Assembly: GCF_019710635.1 (NCBI RefSeq) | Contig: NZ_JAIFZS010000027.1 | Span: 62,001 to 126,000 of the forward strand | DNA length: 64,000 nt | Reading direction: 5' to 3' | DNA from: Mycolicibacterium xanthum | GTDB taxonomy: Bacteria > Actinomycetota > Actinomycetes > Mycobacteriales > Mycobacteriaceae | Shown here: positions 1 through 10,849 of the stretch, piece after piece | Numbering within the stretch: the first letter of the stretch is position 1 | How the letters are laid out: each line of letters opens with the position of its first letter | The notes under the pieces: generated by a model | Seen by the model: the letters and a program-made list of their open reading frames with translations, nothing else | Told to the model about the DNA's origin: nothing | Database searches by the model: none | Program-made: the position numbers and the translations under genes

Positions 1-803
1 CGGCCGGCCTTGATCGCGGCGAAGGTCTTCTCGATCGCCTTGGCCTGCCCCTGCGCCTGCAGGTAGGCCGCGGCGCGCTCACCCTGCGCCCGCAGCATCC
101 GGGACTGCCGGTCGGCCTCGGCGGCCAGGATGGCGGCCTGCTTTGCGCCCTCCGCGGCCAGGATCTGGGCCTGCTTCTGCCCCTCGGCCTGTTTGATCGC
201 GGCCTCGCGATTGCCCTCGGCGGTCAGGATCATGGCGCGCTTCTCGCGGTCCGCGCGCATCTGCTTCTCCATCGAGTCCTGGATCGACGGCGGCGGGTCG
301 ATGCTGCGCAGCTCGACGCGAGCCACCCGCAGCCCCCACCGTCCGGTCGCCTCGTCGAGCACCCCCCTGAGCTGATTGTTGATCGAGTCGCGCGAGGTCA
401 GGGTCTGCTCCAGCGTCATGCCGCCCACCACGTTGCGCAGCGTCGTGGTGGCCAACTGCTCGACGCCGACGATGTAGTTGCTGATCTGGTAGACCGCCGC
501 CTGTGGGTTGGTGACCTGGAAGTACACCACCGTGTCGATGTTCACCGTCAGGTTGTCCTCGGTGATCACCGGCTGCGGCGGGAACGACACCACCCGCTCG
601 CGTAGGTCCACCCGCGCCCGGATCTTGTCGACGAACGGCAGCAGCAGCGTCAGCTGCCCCGACACCGTCTTGCTGTAGCGGCCCAGCCGCTCGATGACGG
701 CGGCCTCCGCCTGTGGGATCAGGGCCACCGACTTGGCGACCACCACCACAGCGAACAACACCAGGACAGCCAGCAGCACCAGTCCTGCGACTGCACCCTC
801 CAT
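1..803 (-). CDS. SPFH/Band 7 (stomatin-like) membrane protein, 3'-truncated by window edge
   Basis: The ATG at 803 follows a GGAAGGAG ribosome site. The frame is open for 267 codons and runs off the left edge, so the C-terminus is missing. Residues about 3-24 form one hydrophobic membrane segment. An SPFH/prohibitin-type core follows (RLGRYSKT, LPFVDKIRARVDLRE, VVSFPPQPVITEDNL). After about residue 190 comes an Ala/Glu/Gln-rich coiled coil with repeats of the AAEGAKQA type. It corresponds to Rv1488 of M. tuberculosis. Family members assemble membrane microdomains and often sit beside NfeD genes, as here: the NfeD gene lies 28 bp upstream on the same strand. The precise role is not known. Confidence 0.9.
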   Translation of the reverse strand, partial: MEGAVAGLVLLAVLVLFAVVVVAKSVALIPQAEAAVIERLGRYSKTVSGQLTLLLPFVDKIRARVDLRERVVSFPPQPVITEDNLTVNIDTVVYFQVTNPQAAVYQISNYIVGVEQLATTTLRNVVGGMTLEQTLTSRDSINNQLRGVLDEATGRWGLRVARVELRSIDPPPSIQDSMEKQMRADREKRAMILTAEGNREAAIKQAEGQKQAQILAAEGAKQAAILAAEADRQSRMLRAQGERAAAYLQAQGQAKAIEKTFAAIKAG

Positions 804-831
804 GACGGGCTCCTTCCTCGGCGAACTCGGG

Positions 832-1263
832 CTAGACGATCTTGGACACGACCGCGGTGGCCCCATCGATATGCACGACGGTCACCTGATCGCCGGGTTC
901 GTAGACATCGTTCTCGTTGAAGGGCCTCGCCGTCCATACTTCGCCGTCGAGTTTCACCTGCCCTTCATGGCGGGCGACCCGGTCGAGCACCAGCGCGCTC
1001 TTGCCCTCCAGCGCCCTGGCCGGCTCCGGCATGCCCTTCCCGGACAACATCCGCCGGCGCAGCGCCGGACGGACACCGACCAGCAGCAGCACCGAGGCCA
1101 GCAGGAACACCACCCCGTCGACCACCAGATTGTCGAACACGAAGCTGGAGCCGACCGCGGCCAGGGCACCGCCCGCCAGCATCAGCAGGAAGAGGTCGCC
1201 GGTCAGCGCCTCCGCGCCGGCCAGCGCCAGTGCCGCGATCAGCCAGATCAACCAGACGGGCAT
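832..1263 (-). CDS. NfeD-like membrane protein
   Basis: This 143-aa protein starts at the ATG at 1263. Two or three hydrophobic helices (about residues 4-28, 30-48 and 46-65) precede a C-terminal OB-fold-like domain ([21 protein letters not shown], ending [11 protein letters not shown]), the layout of short NfeD proteins. It matches Rv1487. It is the first gene of a two-gene unit with the SPFH protein; NfeD and SPFH proteins usually act as partners in membrane organisation. A TAGGGT hexamer at 1270-1275 (minus strand) ends 6 bases before the ATG, so the transcript may be leaderless. Confidence 0.88.
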   Translation of the reverse strand: MPVWLIWLIAALALAGAEALTGDLFLLMLAGGALAAVGSSFVFDNLVVDGVVFLLASVLLLVGVRPALRRRMLSGKGMPEPARALEGKSALVLDRVARHEGQVKLDGEVWTARPFNENDVYEPGDQVTVVHIDGATAVVSKIV

Positions 1264-1269
1264 GCCATC

Positions 1270-1313
1270 ACCCTATCGTGCAGCCGACTGGACGAGCTGC
1301 GAACAACTACACT
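1270..1313. promoter_or_regulatory. Divergent promoter region between the NfeD-like gene and the Rv1486c-like gene
   Basis: Only 59 bp separate the two divergent starts. The minus strand has TAGGGT at 1270-1275, 6 nt before the ATG at 1263. The plus strand has TACACT at 1308-1313, 9 nt before the ATG at 1323. Both fit the mycobacterial -10 pattern TANNNT, and the spacing suggests leaderless or near-leaderless transcripts. No clear -35 element was identified. This is inference from motif and spacing. Confidence 0.4.
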
Positions 1314-1322
1314 GCTGCCATC

Positions 1323-2183
1323 ATGTGGAGTCCCAGTGTTTCGCTGTCGGTGTGGGCCAACGCCTGGCTGGCCGGAGCCGCCGCGCCCGATGACGTTCTC
1401 GACGCGTTATCCCAGTGGACAGCAAGACATTCGGTGACGGCCTACGATTCGGTGGCCGCCCGGCGCACCGGGCTTCCGTGGCCCGATCTCGACGACGCGG
1501 GCCCGGTGGCGCTGCTGCAGACGATGCGCACCGCGGCGGGTCCGGCCGGGTCGCACCCGATCCTGGCGCTGGTGCTGCCGGTCCCCGGCGACACCCGGGG
1601 CCTCCCGCCGGGCACCCAGTTCGGCAGGGACGCGATCGCCGCAGGTGAGGCGATAGTCGTCGGACGGCCGGACGCCATGGTGGGCCTGGTGCCCGACTTC
1701 GAGTACCCGGACGGCGATGCCGAGTCCGGCCACGCCGAGACCTTCGATCCGCAGCTGTGCTCGCTATCGTGGACGGTGTATTCGCTGGACTCCGCGCCCA
1801 CCGCCGAACATTTCGACCTCGGCGAGGCGGAGTACGCGTTGCGCGATGCCGTCCGCTCGGCCGCCGATGCGCTCGGTGCGCTGCGGGCCGGCGCCACCGG
1901 TGGCGAGATCGCCGACCCGCGCAGGCTGGTGGAGCAGGTACTGGACTCCACGCTGGCACATCGGCTTCCCGATCACGCTCCGACCCGCGCGGTGCGGGTG
2001 CTGGAGAATGCGGCGCACGTCGACGCGATCATCACCGTCAGCGCGGGATTGATCCCGAGCGGGCTGCAGAGTTCCTCCGAGGTCGAGCTGGCCAGCGACG
2101 CGCTGCGCCCGCTGACCGCCGTGGTGCGTTCGGCCCGGCTTGCCGCCGTGGATTCGATCCTACAATCCGCCTGGCGCGGTTAG
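1323..2183 (+). CDS. Conserved mycobacterial hypothetical protein (Rv1486c-like)
   Basis: This 286-aa protein starts [18 protein letters not shown]. The frame stays open further upstream, but the ATG at 1323 is preferred because of the TACACT -10-like hexamer at 1308-1313. Length and start fit Rv1486c of M. tuberculosis (about 288 aa). No signal peptide, membrane helix or catalytic motif is recognised. The sequence is acidic and Ala-rich with alternating helical stretches. It is convergent with the ferrochelatase gene, with 4 bp between the stop codons. The function is unknown. Confidence 0.8.
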   Translation: MWSPSVSLSVWANAWLAGAAAPDDVLDALSQWTARHSVTAYDSVAARRTGLPWPDLDDAGPVALLQTMRTAAGPAGSHPILALVLPVPGDTRGLPPGTQFGRDAIAAGEAIVVGRPDAMVGLVPDFEYPDGDAESGHAETFDPQLCSLSWTVYSLDSAPTAEHFDLGEAEYALRDAVRSAADALGALRAGATGGEIADPRRLVEQVLDSTLAHRLPDHAPTRAVRVLENAAHVDAIITVSAGLIPSGLQSSSEVELASDALRPLTAVVRSARLAAVDSILQSAWRG

Positions 2184-2187
2184 GGAT

Positions 2188-3213
2188 TCAGACCGAGCAG
2201 GCCGGCGTGCACGGTGTGCCGTTGATGCTGGAGCCGAACCCGGGGACCGGATCCTGCGCCACGATCCGCGCGGCCGGCCGGCCCAGCCGGACCTCGTCGA
2301 GCAGATCGAGCACCAGCCGGGCGAACCGCGGCTGGGCGTTGGGTGTCGACGCTCGCGCCATCGCGATGCCGTACCCGGCCGCCTGCGCTGCCAGCTCGTT
2401 GTCCAGATCCCACACCACCTCGATGTGGTCGGCGACGAAACCGACCGGGCAGACGATCACGGCCTCGGTCCCGCCCTGCGCCAACGCATCCAGGTGGTCG
2501 CCGATGTCGGGCTCCAGCCAGGGCACCTGCGGCGGGCCGGACCGCGACTGCCAGACCTGGTCGTAGTCGGCGTAGCCTGCGGCAGCGGCGACCAGCCGGC
2601 AGGTGTAGCCGACCTGACGCTGGTAGAGGTCGGGACCGCAACGCGAGGCGGCACGCAACGGGATCGAGTGCGCGGTGAACACCAGCCGCGCCCGCTCGCG
2701 CAGGTGCTCGGGCAGCGTGGCCGCGGCGTCGCCTATCGCCTCGGCGAACATCGCGATCAGCAGGGGGTGGTCGAAGTACTGCCGGAGCTTGATCAACTCG
2801 GGCGCCTCCGGCCCGGCTGCCGCCCGTCCCCGTGCGATGTCCTCCTGATACTGGGCGCATCCCGAGTAGCCGCCCCAGGCCGACGTGGTGAACACCGCGG
2901 CTCGCCGAATCCCGTTGTCCCGCATGTGCACAACCGTTTCCTCGACGTAGGGCTCCCAGTTGCGGTTGCCGAAGTAGATCGGCACGGCCTGGCCGCGGCG
3001 CGCCAACTCGGCCTCGATCTCGATGATCAGGTCGCGATTGATCCCGTTGATCGGCGACACGCCGCCGAAGTGCAGGTAGTGCTCGGCCACCGATGCCAGC
3101 CGCTCGGCGGGGATGCCGCGTCCGCGGGTGACGTTCTGCAGGAACGGCATGACCTGCTCGGGCCCTTCGGGACCGCCGAACGACAGCAGGAGCAGCGCGT
3201 CGATGCGCGTCAC
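2188..3213 (-). CDS. hemH: Ferrochelatase (coproporphyrin ferrochelatase type)
   Basis: This 341-aa enzyme inserts ferrous iron into a porphyrin. In actinobacteria the substrate is coproporphyrin III (CpfC). The GTG start at 3213 overlaps the inhA stop as GTGA; the frame is open upstream but that stretch lies inside inhA. The protein begins with [16 protein letters not shown] and contains [29 protein letters not shown] with the catalytic His, and [20 protein letters not shown] Cys in SGC and the C-terminal CTPAC tail could ligate the [2Fe-2S] cluster reported for mycobacterial ferrochelatases. It matches Rv1485 (hemZ), the third gene of the fabG1-inhA-hemH operon. Confidence 0.95.
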   Translation of the reverse strand: MTRIDALLLLSFGGPEGPEQVMPFLQNVTRGRGIPAERLASVAEHYLHFGGVSPINGINRDLIIEIEAELARRGQAVPIYFGNRNWEPYVEETVVHMRDNGIRRAAVFTTSAWGGYSGCAQYQEDIARGRAAAGPEAPELIKLRQYFDHPLLIAMFAEAIGDAAATLPEHLRERARLVFTAHSIPLRAASRCGPDLYQRQVGYTCRLVAAAAGYADYDQVWQSRSGPPQVPWLEPDIGDHLDALAQGGTEAVIVCPVGFVADHIEVVWDLDNELAAQAAGYGIAMARASTPNAQPRFARLVLDLLDEVRLGRPAARIVAQDPVPGFGSSINGTPCTPACSV

Positions 3214-4019
3214 AGCAGCTGGGTGCTGGCGCCGCCGTCTGCGTAGATGATCGTGCCGGTGGTCGCGGGCAGCCAGTCGGACAGCAGCGCACACACCGTC
3301 TTGGCGACCGGGGTCGGGTCCTTCATGTTCCAGCCCAGCGGGGCGCGCTGATCCCAGCCCTCCTCGAGCAGCTGCATCTGCGCTCCGGCCTCCTCACCCA
3401 GCGCGCCACCCACGATGGCGCTCATCGCCAGCGTCCGGATCGGTCCCGCCGCAACGAGGTTGGAGCGGACACCGACCTTGCCCGCTTCCCGCGCGACGAA
3501 TCGGTTCACCGACTCCAGCGCGCTCTTGGCGACCGTCATCCAGTTGTAGGCGGGCATCGCGCGTGTCGGGTCGAAGTCCATGCCGACGATGCCGCCGCCC
3601 GGATTCATCACCGGCAGTACGGCCTTGGCCAGCGATGCGTACGAGTAGGCCGAGATGTGGATGCCTTTGGCGACATCCTCGTAGGGCGCATCGAAGAAGG
3701 GGTTGATGCCCATGCCGGTCTGCGGCATGAAGCCGATGGAGTGCACGACACCGTCGAGCTTATTACCCTCCCCGATCTCGGCGGTGATCCGGTCGGCCAG
3801 CGTGTCCAGATGCTCGGTATTCTGCACGTCGAGCTCCAGCAGCGGCGCCGGGTTGGGCAACCGGTCGGCGATCCGGCGGATCAGCTTCATCCGGTCGAAC
3901 CCGGTCAGCACCAGCTCGGCGCCGGCCTCCTGGGCGACCTTGGCGATGTAGAACGCGATCGACGAGTCGGTGATGATCCCCGTGACGAGGATGCGCTTGC
4001 CTTCGAGAAACCCTGTCAT
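3210..4019 (-). CDS. inhA: Enoyl-ACP reductase InhA (FAS-II)
   Basis: This NADH-dependent trans-2-enoyl-ACP reductase of mycolic acid elongation is the target of the isoniazid-NAD adduct. It is 269 aa, the same length as in M. tuberculosis and nearly identical over long stretches. Visible features are the nucleotide-binding start ([10 protein letters not shown]), Ser94 in VHSIGF, the catalytic Tyr158 and Lys165 of [10 protein letters not shown], and the substrate-loop sequence [19 protein letters not shown]. Ser94 and Ile21 are the wild-type residues. AAGGA lies 5 nt before the ATG. Unlike in M. tuberculosis, a 115-bp spacer of tandem repeats separates it from fabG1. Confidence 0.98.
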   Translation of the reverse strand: MTGFLEGKRILVTGIITDSSIAFYIAKVAQEAGAELVLTGFDRMKLIRRIADRLPNPAPLLELDVQNTEHLDTLADRITAEIGEGNKLDGVVHSIGFMPQTGMGINPFFDAPYEDVAKGIHISAYSYASLAKAVLPVMNPGGGIVGMDFDPTRAMPAYNWMTVAKSALESVNRFVAREAGKVGVRSNLVAAGPIRTLAMSAIVGGALGEEAGAQMQLLEEGWDQRAPLGWNMKDPTPVAKTVCALLSDWLPATTGTIIYADGGASTQLL

Positions 4020-4030
4020 TTCAGTCCTTT

Positions 4031-4134
4031 GCTCCTAGTGAGGCGGTGCCGTCTGGGGTCTGGTGAGCCGGTGTCGTCGGGGGCCTGGTGGCCCTGTGCC
4101 TTCTGGGGCCTGGTGGCCCTGTGCCTTCTGAGGG

Positions 4135-4137
<3 letters not shown>
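4031..4137 (-). repeat. Degenerate 25-bp tandem repeat array in the fabG1-inhA spacer
   Basis: Two perfect 25-bp units occupy 4081-4105 and 4106-4130. Diverged units at 4031-4055 and 4056-4080 and a partial unit from 4131 (overlapping the fabG1 stop) extend the array. On the transcribed strand each perfect unit contains GGGCCACCAGGCCC, a 5-bp stem with an ACCA loop, so the mRNA would carry consecutive small hairpins between fabG1 and inhA. The inhA ribosome site lies just downstream of the array. Confidence 0.85.
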
Positions 4138-4947
<810 letters not shown>

Positions 4948-4962
4948 TAAACCGCCTTGGCC

Positions 4963-5970
4963 TCAGTTGGGCAGTCGCCGGTTGATCAGCAGAGCCCCCA
5001 GCGCCGCGATGGCCAGCACCAGCGCGCCCAGACGCAACCAACCCACGCTCGCGTCGCCCCTGATCGTCTCGTAGCCGATCTGCTCCTGCAGGTTGGTGAA
5101 CACCTGCTTGAGCTGCTCGAGGCTGGCCGCGGTGAACGCGTCCCCGCCGGAGAGGTCGGCGATCTTCTTGAGCATCTCGTCGTCGACCGGGACCGGCTGG
5201 CGCTGATCGTTGATCTCGACGTAGCCGTACGGGGTGCCGAACGACACTGTCGAGATCGGCACGCCCTGGTCCTTCGCCGTGCGCGCCGCGGTGAAGGCGC
5301 CCTTGGGGTTGTCCGGGTTGGACGGCACGGTCTCCTTGCCGTCGGACATCAGCACGATGCGCGCGGGCGGCGGCTCGTCGCCGCCCCCGATCACCGCACC
5401 CACGGTGGCGATGGCCTGCAGCGCGGTGAAGATCCCCTCACCGGTCGCGGTGCGGTCGGCCAGCTGCAGCTTGTCGATCGCGTTCTTGGTCGCCTCCCGG
5501 TTCGTCGTCGGCGACACCAGCACCGTCGCCGTGCCCGCGTACGCGATCAGGCCCAGGTTGATGCCGGGGGTCAGCTGACCGGCGAACTGCTTGGCGGCCT
5601 CCTGCGCGGCCACCAGCCGGTTCGGCGCGACGTCGGTGGCCCGCATCGACTGCGAGACGTCCATCACCAGCATCACCACCGCACGGTTGCGCGGAATGCG
5701 GACGTCGTGGGTCGGACCGGCCATCGCGATGGTGAACAGCACCATCGACGCCACCAGCAGGATCGCCGGCAGATGGCGCCAGCGGCTGGGCCGGCTGGGG
5801 GCGACGCTCTCCAGCAGCTCCATGTTGGCGAACCGCAGTATCCGCTTCTGGCGGGCCGCCTGCACCACGACGTAGAGCGCGATCAGGCCGAGGATCACCA
5901 GGAAGAACAGGAAGAACCACGGATGTTCGAAGCCGGTCAGCGACATCGGCCCGAGCAACGGTAAAGTCAT
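4963..5970 (-). CDS. VWA-domain membrane protein (BatA-like, Rv1481-like)
   Basis: This 335-aa protein has hydrophobic helices near residues 16-38 and 66-85 and a final helix near 310-330. Between them lies a von Willebrand factor A domain. The MIDAS motif DVSQS is present, followed by the downstream Thr (RTATGEG) and Asp (LMSDGKE) metal-site positions. It is the last gene of the ripA-ripB-moxR-DUF58-VWA cluster. In such clusters the VWA protein is thought to work with the MoxR ATPase, but its substrate is not known. Its start is 172 bp from the end of the DUF58 gene, across a repeat-filled spacer. Confidence 0.9.
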   Translation of the reverse strand: MTLPLLGPMSLTGFEHPWFFLFFLVILGLIALYVVVQAARQKRILRFANMELLESVAPSRPSRWRHLPAILLVASMVLFTIAMAGPTHDVRIPRNRAVVMLVMDVSQSMRATDVAPNRLVAAQEAAKQFAGQLTPGINLGLIAYAGTATVLVSPTTNREATKNAIDKLQLADRTATGEGIFTALQAIATVGAVIGGGDEPPPARIVLMSDGKETVPSNPDNPKGAFTAARTAKDQGVPISTVSFGTPYGYVEINDQRQPVPVDDEMLKKIADLSGGDAFTAASLEQLKQVFTNLQEQIGYETIRGDASVGWLRLGALVLAIAALGALLINRRLPN

Positions 5971-6021
5971 GTGCTACTTGTCATTTCGTGTTTTCGCTCA
6001 TGGTCTGGGCAGCTCATCGGG

Positions 6022-6145
6022 GCCTTCTGCTCTTCGCGCAAGCGCTCATCGCCGCCTTCTGCTCTTCATCGATGGCTCCTCGCCCGAGGGCTCGTCACGG
6101 CGCAAGCGCTCCTCGCCCGAGGGCTCGTCACGGCGCAAGCGCTCA
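6022..6145 (-). repeat. Tandem and interspersed GC-rich repeats downstream of the DUF58 gene
   Basis: Two identical 33-bp units occupy 6075-6107 and 6108-6140. A third copy starts at 6141 and supplies the stop codon of the DUF58 gene. Next to them GCCTTCTGCTCTTC occurs twice (6022 and 6054, period 32). On the transcribed strand the units share GAGCGCTTGCGC, related to GAGCGCTCGCGCGA seen after zwf (41138) and inside uvrC (54575). The block fills the 172-bp spacer before the VWA gene. Confidence 0.85.
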
Positions 6146-7117
6146 TCGCGCCGCCGCCAGGGCACCGCGGCGGCGGCTCGCGACGAACCGGACGACGTCG
6201 GCGATCCAGTCCCGGTCGGTCCGCAGGGTCAGCAACGGCGCGTCGCACCGACGAAGGGTGCGGGCCACCTCGGCCCGGTGTGCGGCCGCGGCCCTCTCGA
6301 AGTCGGTCCGGAGCTGCTCGTCGATGCTGAACTCGCGGGTGCGGCCCGTCTCGGTGTCCTGCAGGATGACGTCGCCCACCGCGGGCAGCTCGATGTCCCG
6401 CGGATCGAGGATCTCGATGCCGAGCACCTCGTGCCGCCCGGAGATCGCGCGCAGCGGGCGCATCCAGTCGATCGGCCCGAGGAAGTCGCTGATGATGACC
6501 GCCATGCCGCGGCGGCGCTCCGGCCGGCGCAGAGCGTCGATCGCCGCGGCCAGGTCCCCGCGCACGCCCGTCGGTGCCCGCGGCGTCGTCGCGATCGCCC
6601 GCAACAGCTCTTGTTCGTGCATCCGCCCGGACAGCGCGGGCACCCGGCGCATGGTGTCGCCGTTGGAGATGACCGCCCCCAGCCGGTTGCCGCCCCCGCT
6701 GTTGAGGAACGCGATCGAGGCCGCCGCGGCGACGGCCAGGTCACGCTTCTCGCATCCGGTGGTGCCGAAGTCCAGGCTGGCCGACATGTCGACCACCAGC
6801 CAGGTCTCCAACTCGCGGTCGGCGATCATCTGGCGCACGTGGGGTGCGGTCGTACGGGCGGTCACCGACCAGTCCATCCGACGCACGTCGTCGCCGGGCT
6901 GATAGATCCGCGACTCGCCCGGCTCTGTGCCGGGACCGGGCAGCAGCCCGAGGTGGTCGCCGTGCAAGACGCCGTCGAGCTTGCGGCGCACCGTCAGCTC
7001 GAGCTTGCGCAGCGCCGCCGTCAGCGCCGGGTCGCGGATCTCCCCGCGCTGCAGTGACGGCAGGTCGACGTTGTGGCTGGACCTGTTCGGCCCGGGAGAA
7101 CCTGTGGGTGATCTCAC
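6143..7117 (-). CDS. DUF58 domain protein (Rv1480-like)
   Basis: This 324-aa protein contains the DUF58 signature GESRIYQPGDDVRRMDWSVT, followed by a VWA-like half with VVDMSASLDFG, whose Asp-x-Ser-x-Ser pattern resembles a metal-ion site, and AVIISDFLG. No membrane helix is evident. It lies 20 bp downstream of moxR, the usual arrangement of MoxR-DUF58-VWA modules, in which the DUF58 protein is thought to be a client or partner of the AAA+ ATPase. The stop codon lies within the start of a 33-bp repeat. Confidence 0.92.
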   Translation of the reverse strand: MRSPTGSPGPNRSSHNVDLPSLQRGEIRDPALTAALRKLELTVRRKLDGVLHGDHLGLLPGPGTEPGESRIYQPGDDVRRMDWSVTARTTAPHVRQMIADRELETWLVVDMSASLDFGTTGCEKRDLAVAAAASIAFLNSGGGNRLGAVISNGDTMRRVPALSGRMHEQELLRAIATTPRAPTGVRGDLAAAIDALRRPERRRGMAVIISDFLGPIDWMRPLRAISGRHEVLGIEILDPRDIELPAVGDVILQDTETGRTREFSIDEQLRTDFERAAAAHRAEVARTLRRCDAPLLTLRTDRDWIADVVRFVASRRRGALAAAR

Positions 7118-7137
7118 GAAGTGCGCCCGCTACCGGC

Positions 7138-8295
<1,158 letters not shown>

Positions 8296-8495
8296 CAACG
8301 TTCCTTCCACATGCGCGGTACCAGCTGGTGTGTGCGGCGCCGGCCCGATCATGGCCGTGCGCTCGCCGTCAACTATTCCAGGCGCCCCGAGATCCGTCGA
8401 CGTCGCCCGGGGTTGGCCGGGGCGCGCGCCACCATTCACCAATTGTGCTCAGGTTTAACTCAGATCACACTCAGGTTCGATGATGCGTGCCGCAT

Positions 8496-9182
8496 TCAGG
8501 ATTCGATGATGCGGACCGCGTACGGCTGTAGGCCGGCGGTCCGCACCGCGCTCACCGAGACCTTGCCCGCGCTGCTCGCGGATTCGAGCATCTTGCCGCC
8601 ACCGAGGTACATCGCCACGTGCTGGCTACCACCAGGGCCCCAGAACAGCAGGTCACCCCGCTTGGCCTGGGACACCGGAACCTTGCGGCCGGTGTCGTAC
8701 TGGTCGCCGGAGTACTTCGGGATCAGCACGCCGACCCCGGCGTAGGAGAACTGGGTGAACCCGGAGCAGTCGAAGCCGACGGTGTTGGCGCCCGAGTCGA
8801 CGCCGCGGCTGGGGCCGGACGGCTTCCCGCCGCCCCACGAGTACGGCACGCCCATCTGGCTGCCGCCGCGCCGGATGGCGTATTCGATGGCCGCCGGACC
8901 ACGGACGCCACCGGGGGCGACGCTGGTCGCATCCTTCGGCGCCAGCCCGATGCTCTGCAGGAACTTGTGGCCCAGGTTCATCGTCACCTGGGTGGCCTGC
9001 GCGGTCGCGGCCAGCGACGCGTTGGCGATGGCCAGCGGATCACCCGGCGCGCCGGCACTGATCAGCTTCGGCAGCGTGGGATCCCACTGCCCGGCGTCGG
9101 GCTGGGCAACGGCCGGCGCCGCCGAGCCGATGAGCAGCCCGACGGCGGTGAGGACCGCGCCGACGACGCGACGCAGCCTCAT
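8496..9182 (-). CDS. ripB: Peptidoglycan endopeptidase RipB (NlpC/P60)
   Basis: This 228-aa secreted D,L-endopeptidase cleaves peptide stems of peptidoglycan. A signal peptide covers about residues 1-27 (ending AAPAVAQ). The C-terminal NlpC/P60 domain has Cys139 (FDCSG), His188 (SQHVAMY) and Glu200 as the expected catalytic set. It lacks the long coiled coil of RipA. The ATG at 9182 overlaps the ripA stop (TGATG), so translation is probably coupled; two in-frame GTG codons at 9185 and 9188 are alternatives. It matches Rv1478. The 200-bp spacer to moxR1 shows no other gene. Confidence 0.93.
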   Translation of the reverse strand: MRLRRVVGAVLTAVGLLIGSAAPAVAQPDAGQWDPTLPKLISAGAPGDPLAIANASLAATAQATQVTMNLGHKFLQSIGLAPKDATSVAPGGVRGPAAIEYAIRRGGSQMGVPYSWGGGKPSGPSRGVDSGANTVGFDCSGFTQFSYAGVGVLIPKYSGDQYDTGRKVPVSQAKRGDLLFWGPGGSQHVAMYLGGGKMLESASSAGKVSVSAVRTAGLQPYAVRIIES

Positions 9183-10621
9183 CACCACTCGATCATCCGG
9201 GTCACGTACGGTGTCATGCCGCTGGTGCGCACCGGCGAGATCTTGACCACCGAACCGGTGTAGGGCGCCTCCAGCATCTGTCCGTTGCCGAGGTACATCG
9301 CCACGTGCTGACTGGCGTTGGGACCGTAGAAGATCATGTCGCCGCGGCGCATCTGCGACGACGGCACCTTGCGGCCGGCGTTGTACTGCGAGCCCGAGTA
9401 GTGGTCGAGCTTGATGCCGACGCCGGCGAACATGTAGAGCATCAGGCCCGAGCAGTCGAAACCGACGGTGCCTGCGCCCTGGTCGATGCCACGGCTCGGT
9501 CCGGACGCGTTGCCGCCGCCCCAGGAGTACGGCACGCCCAGCTGCGACATGCCGCGCCGGATCACCAGCTCGGTGGCCTGTGATCCGTAGACGGGGGGAA
9601 TCGCGCCGTTGGTGATGCCGGTCTCGGTGGGCAGCAGCCCCAGGCTCTGCAGGAACTTGCGACCGAGATTCTGGGTGACCTCCACCGACGTGTTGATGAT
9701 CGTCAGCACCGCGTTGATGATCTGGATCGGGTCGCCGCTGGCGAACGCGCCCGGAATCTGGGGCAGCGTCATGTCCCAGGCGGTGTCACGGTTGCCGGTG
9801 GCGGGGTCGACGTCCCAGTCCGGGTTCACCCCGCCCGGCGACGGGGCGGCCGCCGACGAGCGGCCGGCTCCGGGTGCGGCTCCGGTCGGCTGCGCGGGTA
9901 CGCCCCCGGGCTCGGGCGCGGCCAGCGTGCGCGCCTCCGCCAGCTTGGCCTGGGCCTGTTCTCGCTCGGCGACCAGCCGATCGAGCTCGGCCTGCTGCGT
10001 CTTGAAGGTCTCCTGGGCGCCGGTCAGCGCCGCGACCGCGTCCTGCTGGCTGTTCTCGGCGGCGGCCACGGCGTCGTCGGCCTGTTGCTTGGCCAGCCGG
10101 GCCGCGGACGCCTTGTTGACCTGTTCGGTGCGGGCGCGCTGAAGGTCACCCATCACCTTCTGGGAGCTGATCGACAGCGTCTGTGCGGTGGCCGCGGTGT
10201 TGAGGATGTCGGCGGGATCCCCGGCGGTCAGGTAGGAGCTCGACGGGCCGTTGACGTACATCGCCGACGCGAAGGTGTCGAACCGCTCCTGCGCTGCGGC
10301 GATCGCGGTGTTGGCATCCTCGACCCGGCGCGCGCTGGTATCGACCTCCTGGGCGGCGGCCGCCGCGTTGTCACGCGCGGTCTTCACATCCAGGATCGCT
10401 TTGTTGACGCTCTCCTGCTTCGACTGGATCGCCGCGCCGAGGTCCTGCAGCTTCTGGTTGACGTCGGCGACCTCGGTCACCAGTTCGGCGACGGTGTCGG
10501 GGCTGGCAGGCTGCGCGTGGGCGAGGCCCGGCTGCAGATTCGGGACCGTCATCAACATGCCGAATGCCAGGGACACCGCGCCCAGCCGCGAAGCGGAGGC
10601 GCCGCCAGGGGTGCGTCTCAT
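9182..10621 (-). CDS. ripA: Peptidoglycan endopeptidase RipA (NlpC/P60)
   Basis: This 479-aa secreted hydrolase is needed for daughter-cell separation in mycobacteria. It has a signal peptide (about 1-37), a long Ala/Gln/Glu-rich coiled-coil domain (about 40-235) that in RipA homologues blocks the active site, a Pro/Gly-rich linker with PTGAAPGAG (about 235-290), and a C-terminal NlpC/P60 domain. Cys390, His439 and Glu451 align with the catalytic Cys383/His432/Glu444 of M. tuberculosis RipA, a constant offset of seven. It is the first gene of its cluster, behind a 228-bp AT-rich region likely to hold regulatory sites. AGGAG is 12-13 nt from the ATG, longer than usual. Confidence 0.95.
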   Translation of the reverse strand: MRRTPGGASASRLGAVSLAFGMLMTVPNLQPGLAHAQPASPDTVAELVTEVADVNQKLQDLGAAIQSKQESVNKAILDVKTARDNAAAAAQEVDTSARRVEDANTAIAAAQERFDTFASAMYVNGPSSSYLTAGDPADILNTAATAQTLSISSQKVMGDLQRARTEQVNKASAARLAKQQADDAVAAAENSQQDAVAALTGAQETFKTQQAELDRLVAEREQAQAKLAEARTLAAPEPGGVPAQPTGAAPGAGRSSAAAPSPGGVNPDWDVDPATGNRDTAWDMTLPQIPGAFASGDPIQIINAVLTIINTSVEVTQNLGRKFLQSLGLLPTETGITNGAIPPVYGSQATELVIRRGMSQLGVPYSWGGGNASGPSRGIDQGAGTVGFDCSGLMLYMFAGVGIKLDHYSGSQYNAGRKVPSSQMRRGDMIFYGPNASQHVAMYLGNGQMLEAPYTGSVVKISPVRTSGMTPYVTRMIEW

Positions 10622-10849
10622 CGGACTCGAAATCTCCTAAGGCTCCACGCGAACGTGCCGGCAGATCTTCCGGCGCCTCCGGACAGAAGAGCACAAAGCC
10701 ACATAAAGCTCATCTGTAACAACAGGCACCGAGTGCACCGTATGTCACATCTGACGCTAATGAAACTTTAGTAACAAATTACAACGATGTAATTGGCGAT
10801 AGCGTTATCAAAAGGAGATATTTGAATTTGCGAGAGACGCGCGCATCGC
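10622..10849 (-). promoter_or_regulatory. AT-rich upstream region of ripA with short inverted and direct repeats
   Basis: This 228-bp region is much richer in A+T than its surroundings. GTAACAA occurs at 10716-10722 and 10771-10777 in the same orientation. TTACA-N4-TGTAA (10779-10792) and GATA-GCGT-TATC (about 10798-10809) are palindromic. ripA is known to be controlled by the MtrA response regulator in M. tuberculosis, and GTAAC/GTTAC half-sites resemble boxes reported for MtrA in actinobacteria. Linking these repeats to MtrA is inference. No known riboswitch consensus was recognised. Confidence 0.4.

Noticed and set aside
8296..8442. N-terminal extension of MoxR1 upstream of 8295.
   Set aside because: The ATG at 8295 has a strong GGAAGG site at good distance; the extension is not conserved.
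10622..10849. Possible c-di-AMP (ydaO-type) riboswitch before ripA.
   Set aside because: Such elements occur before some actinobacterial cell-wall hydrolase genes, but I could not recognise the conserved core here.
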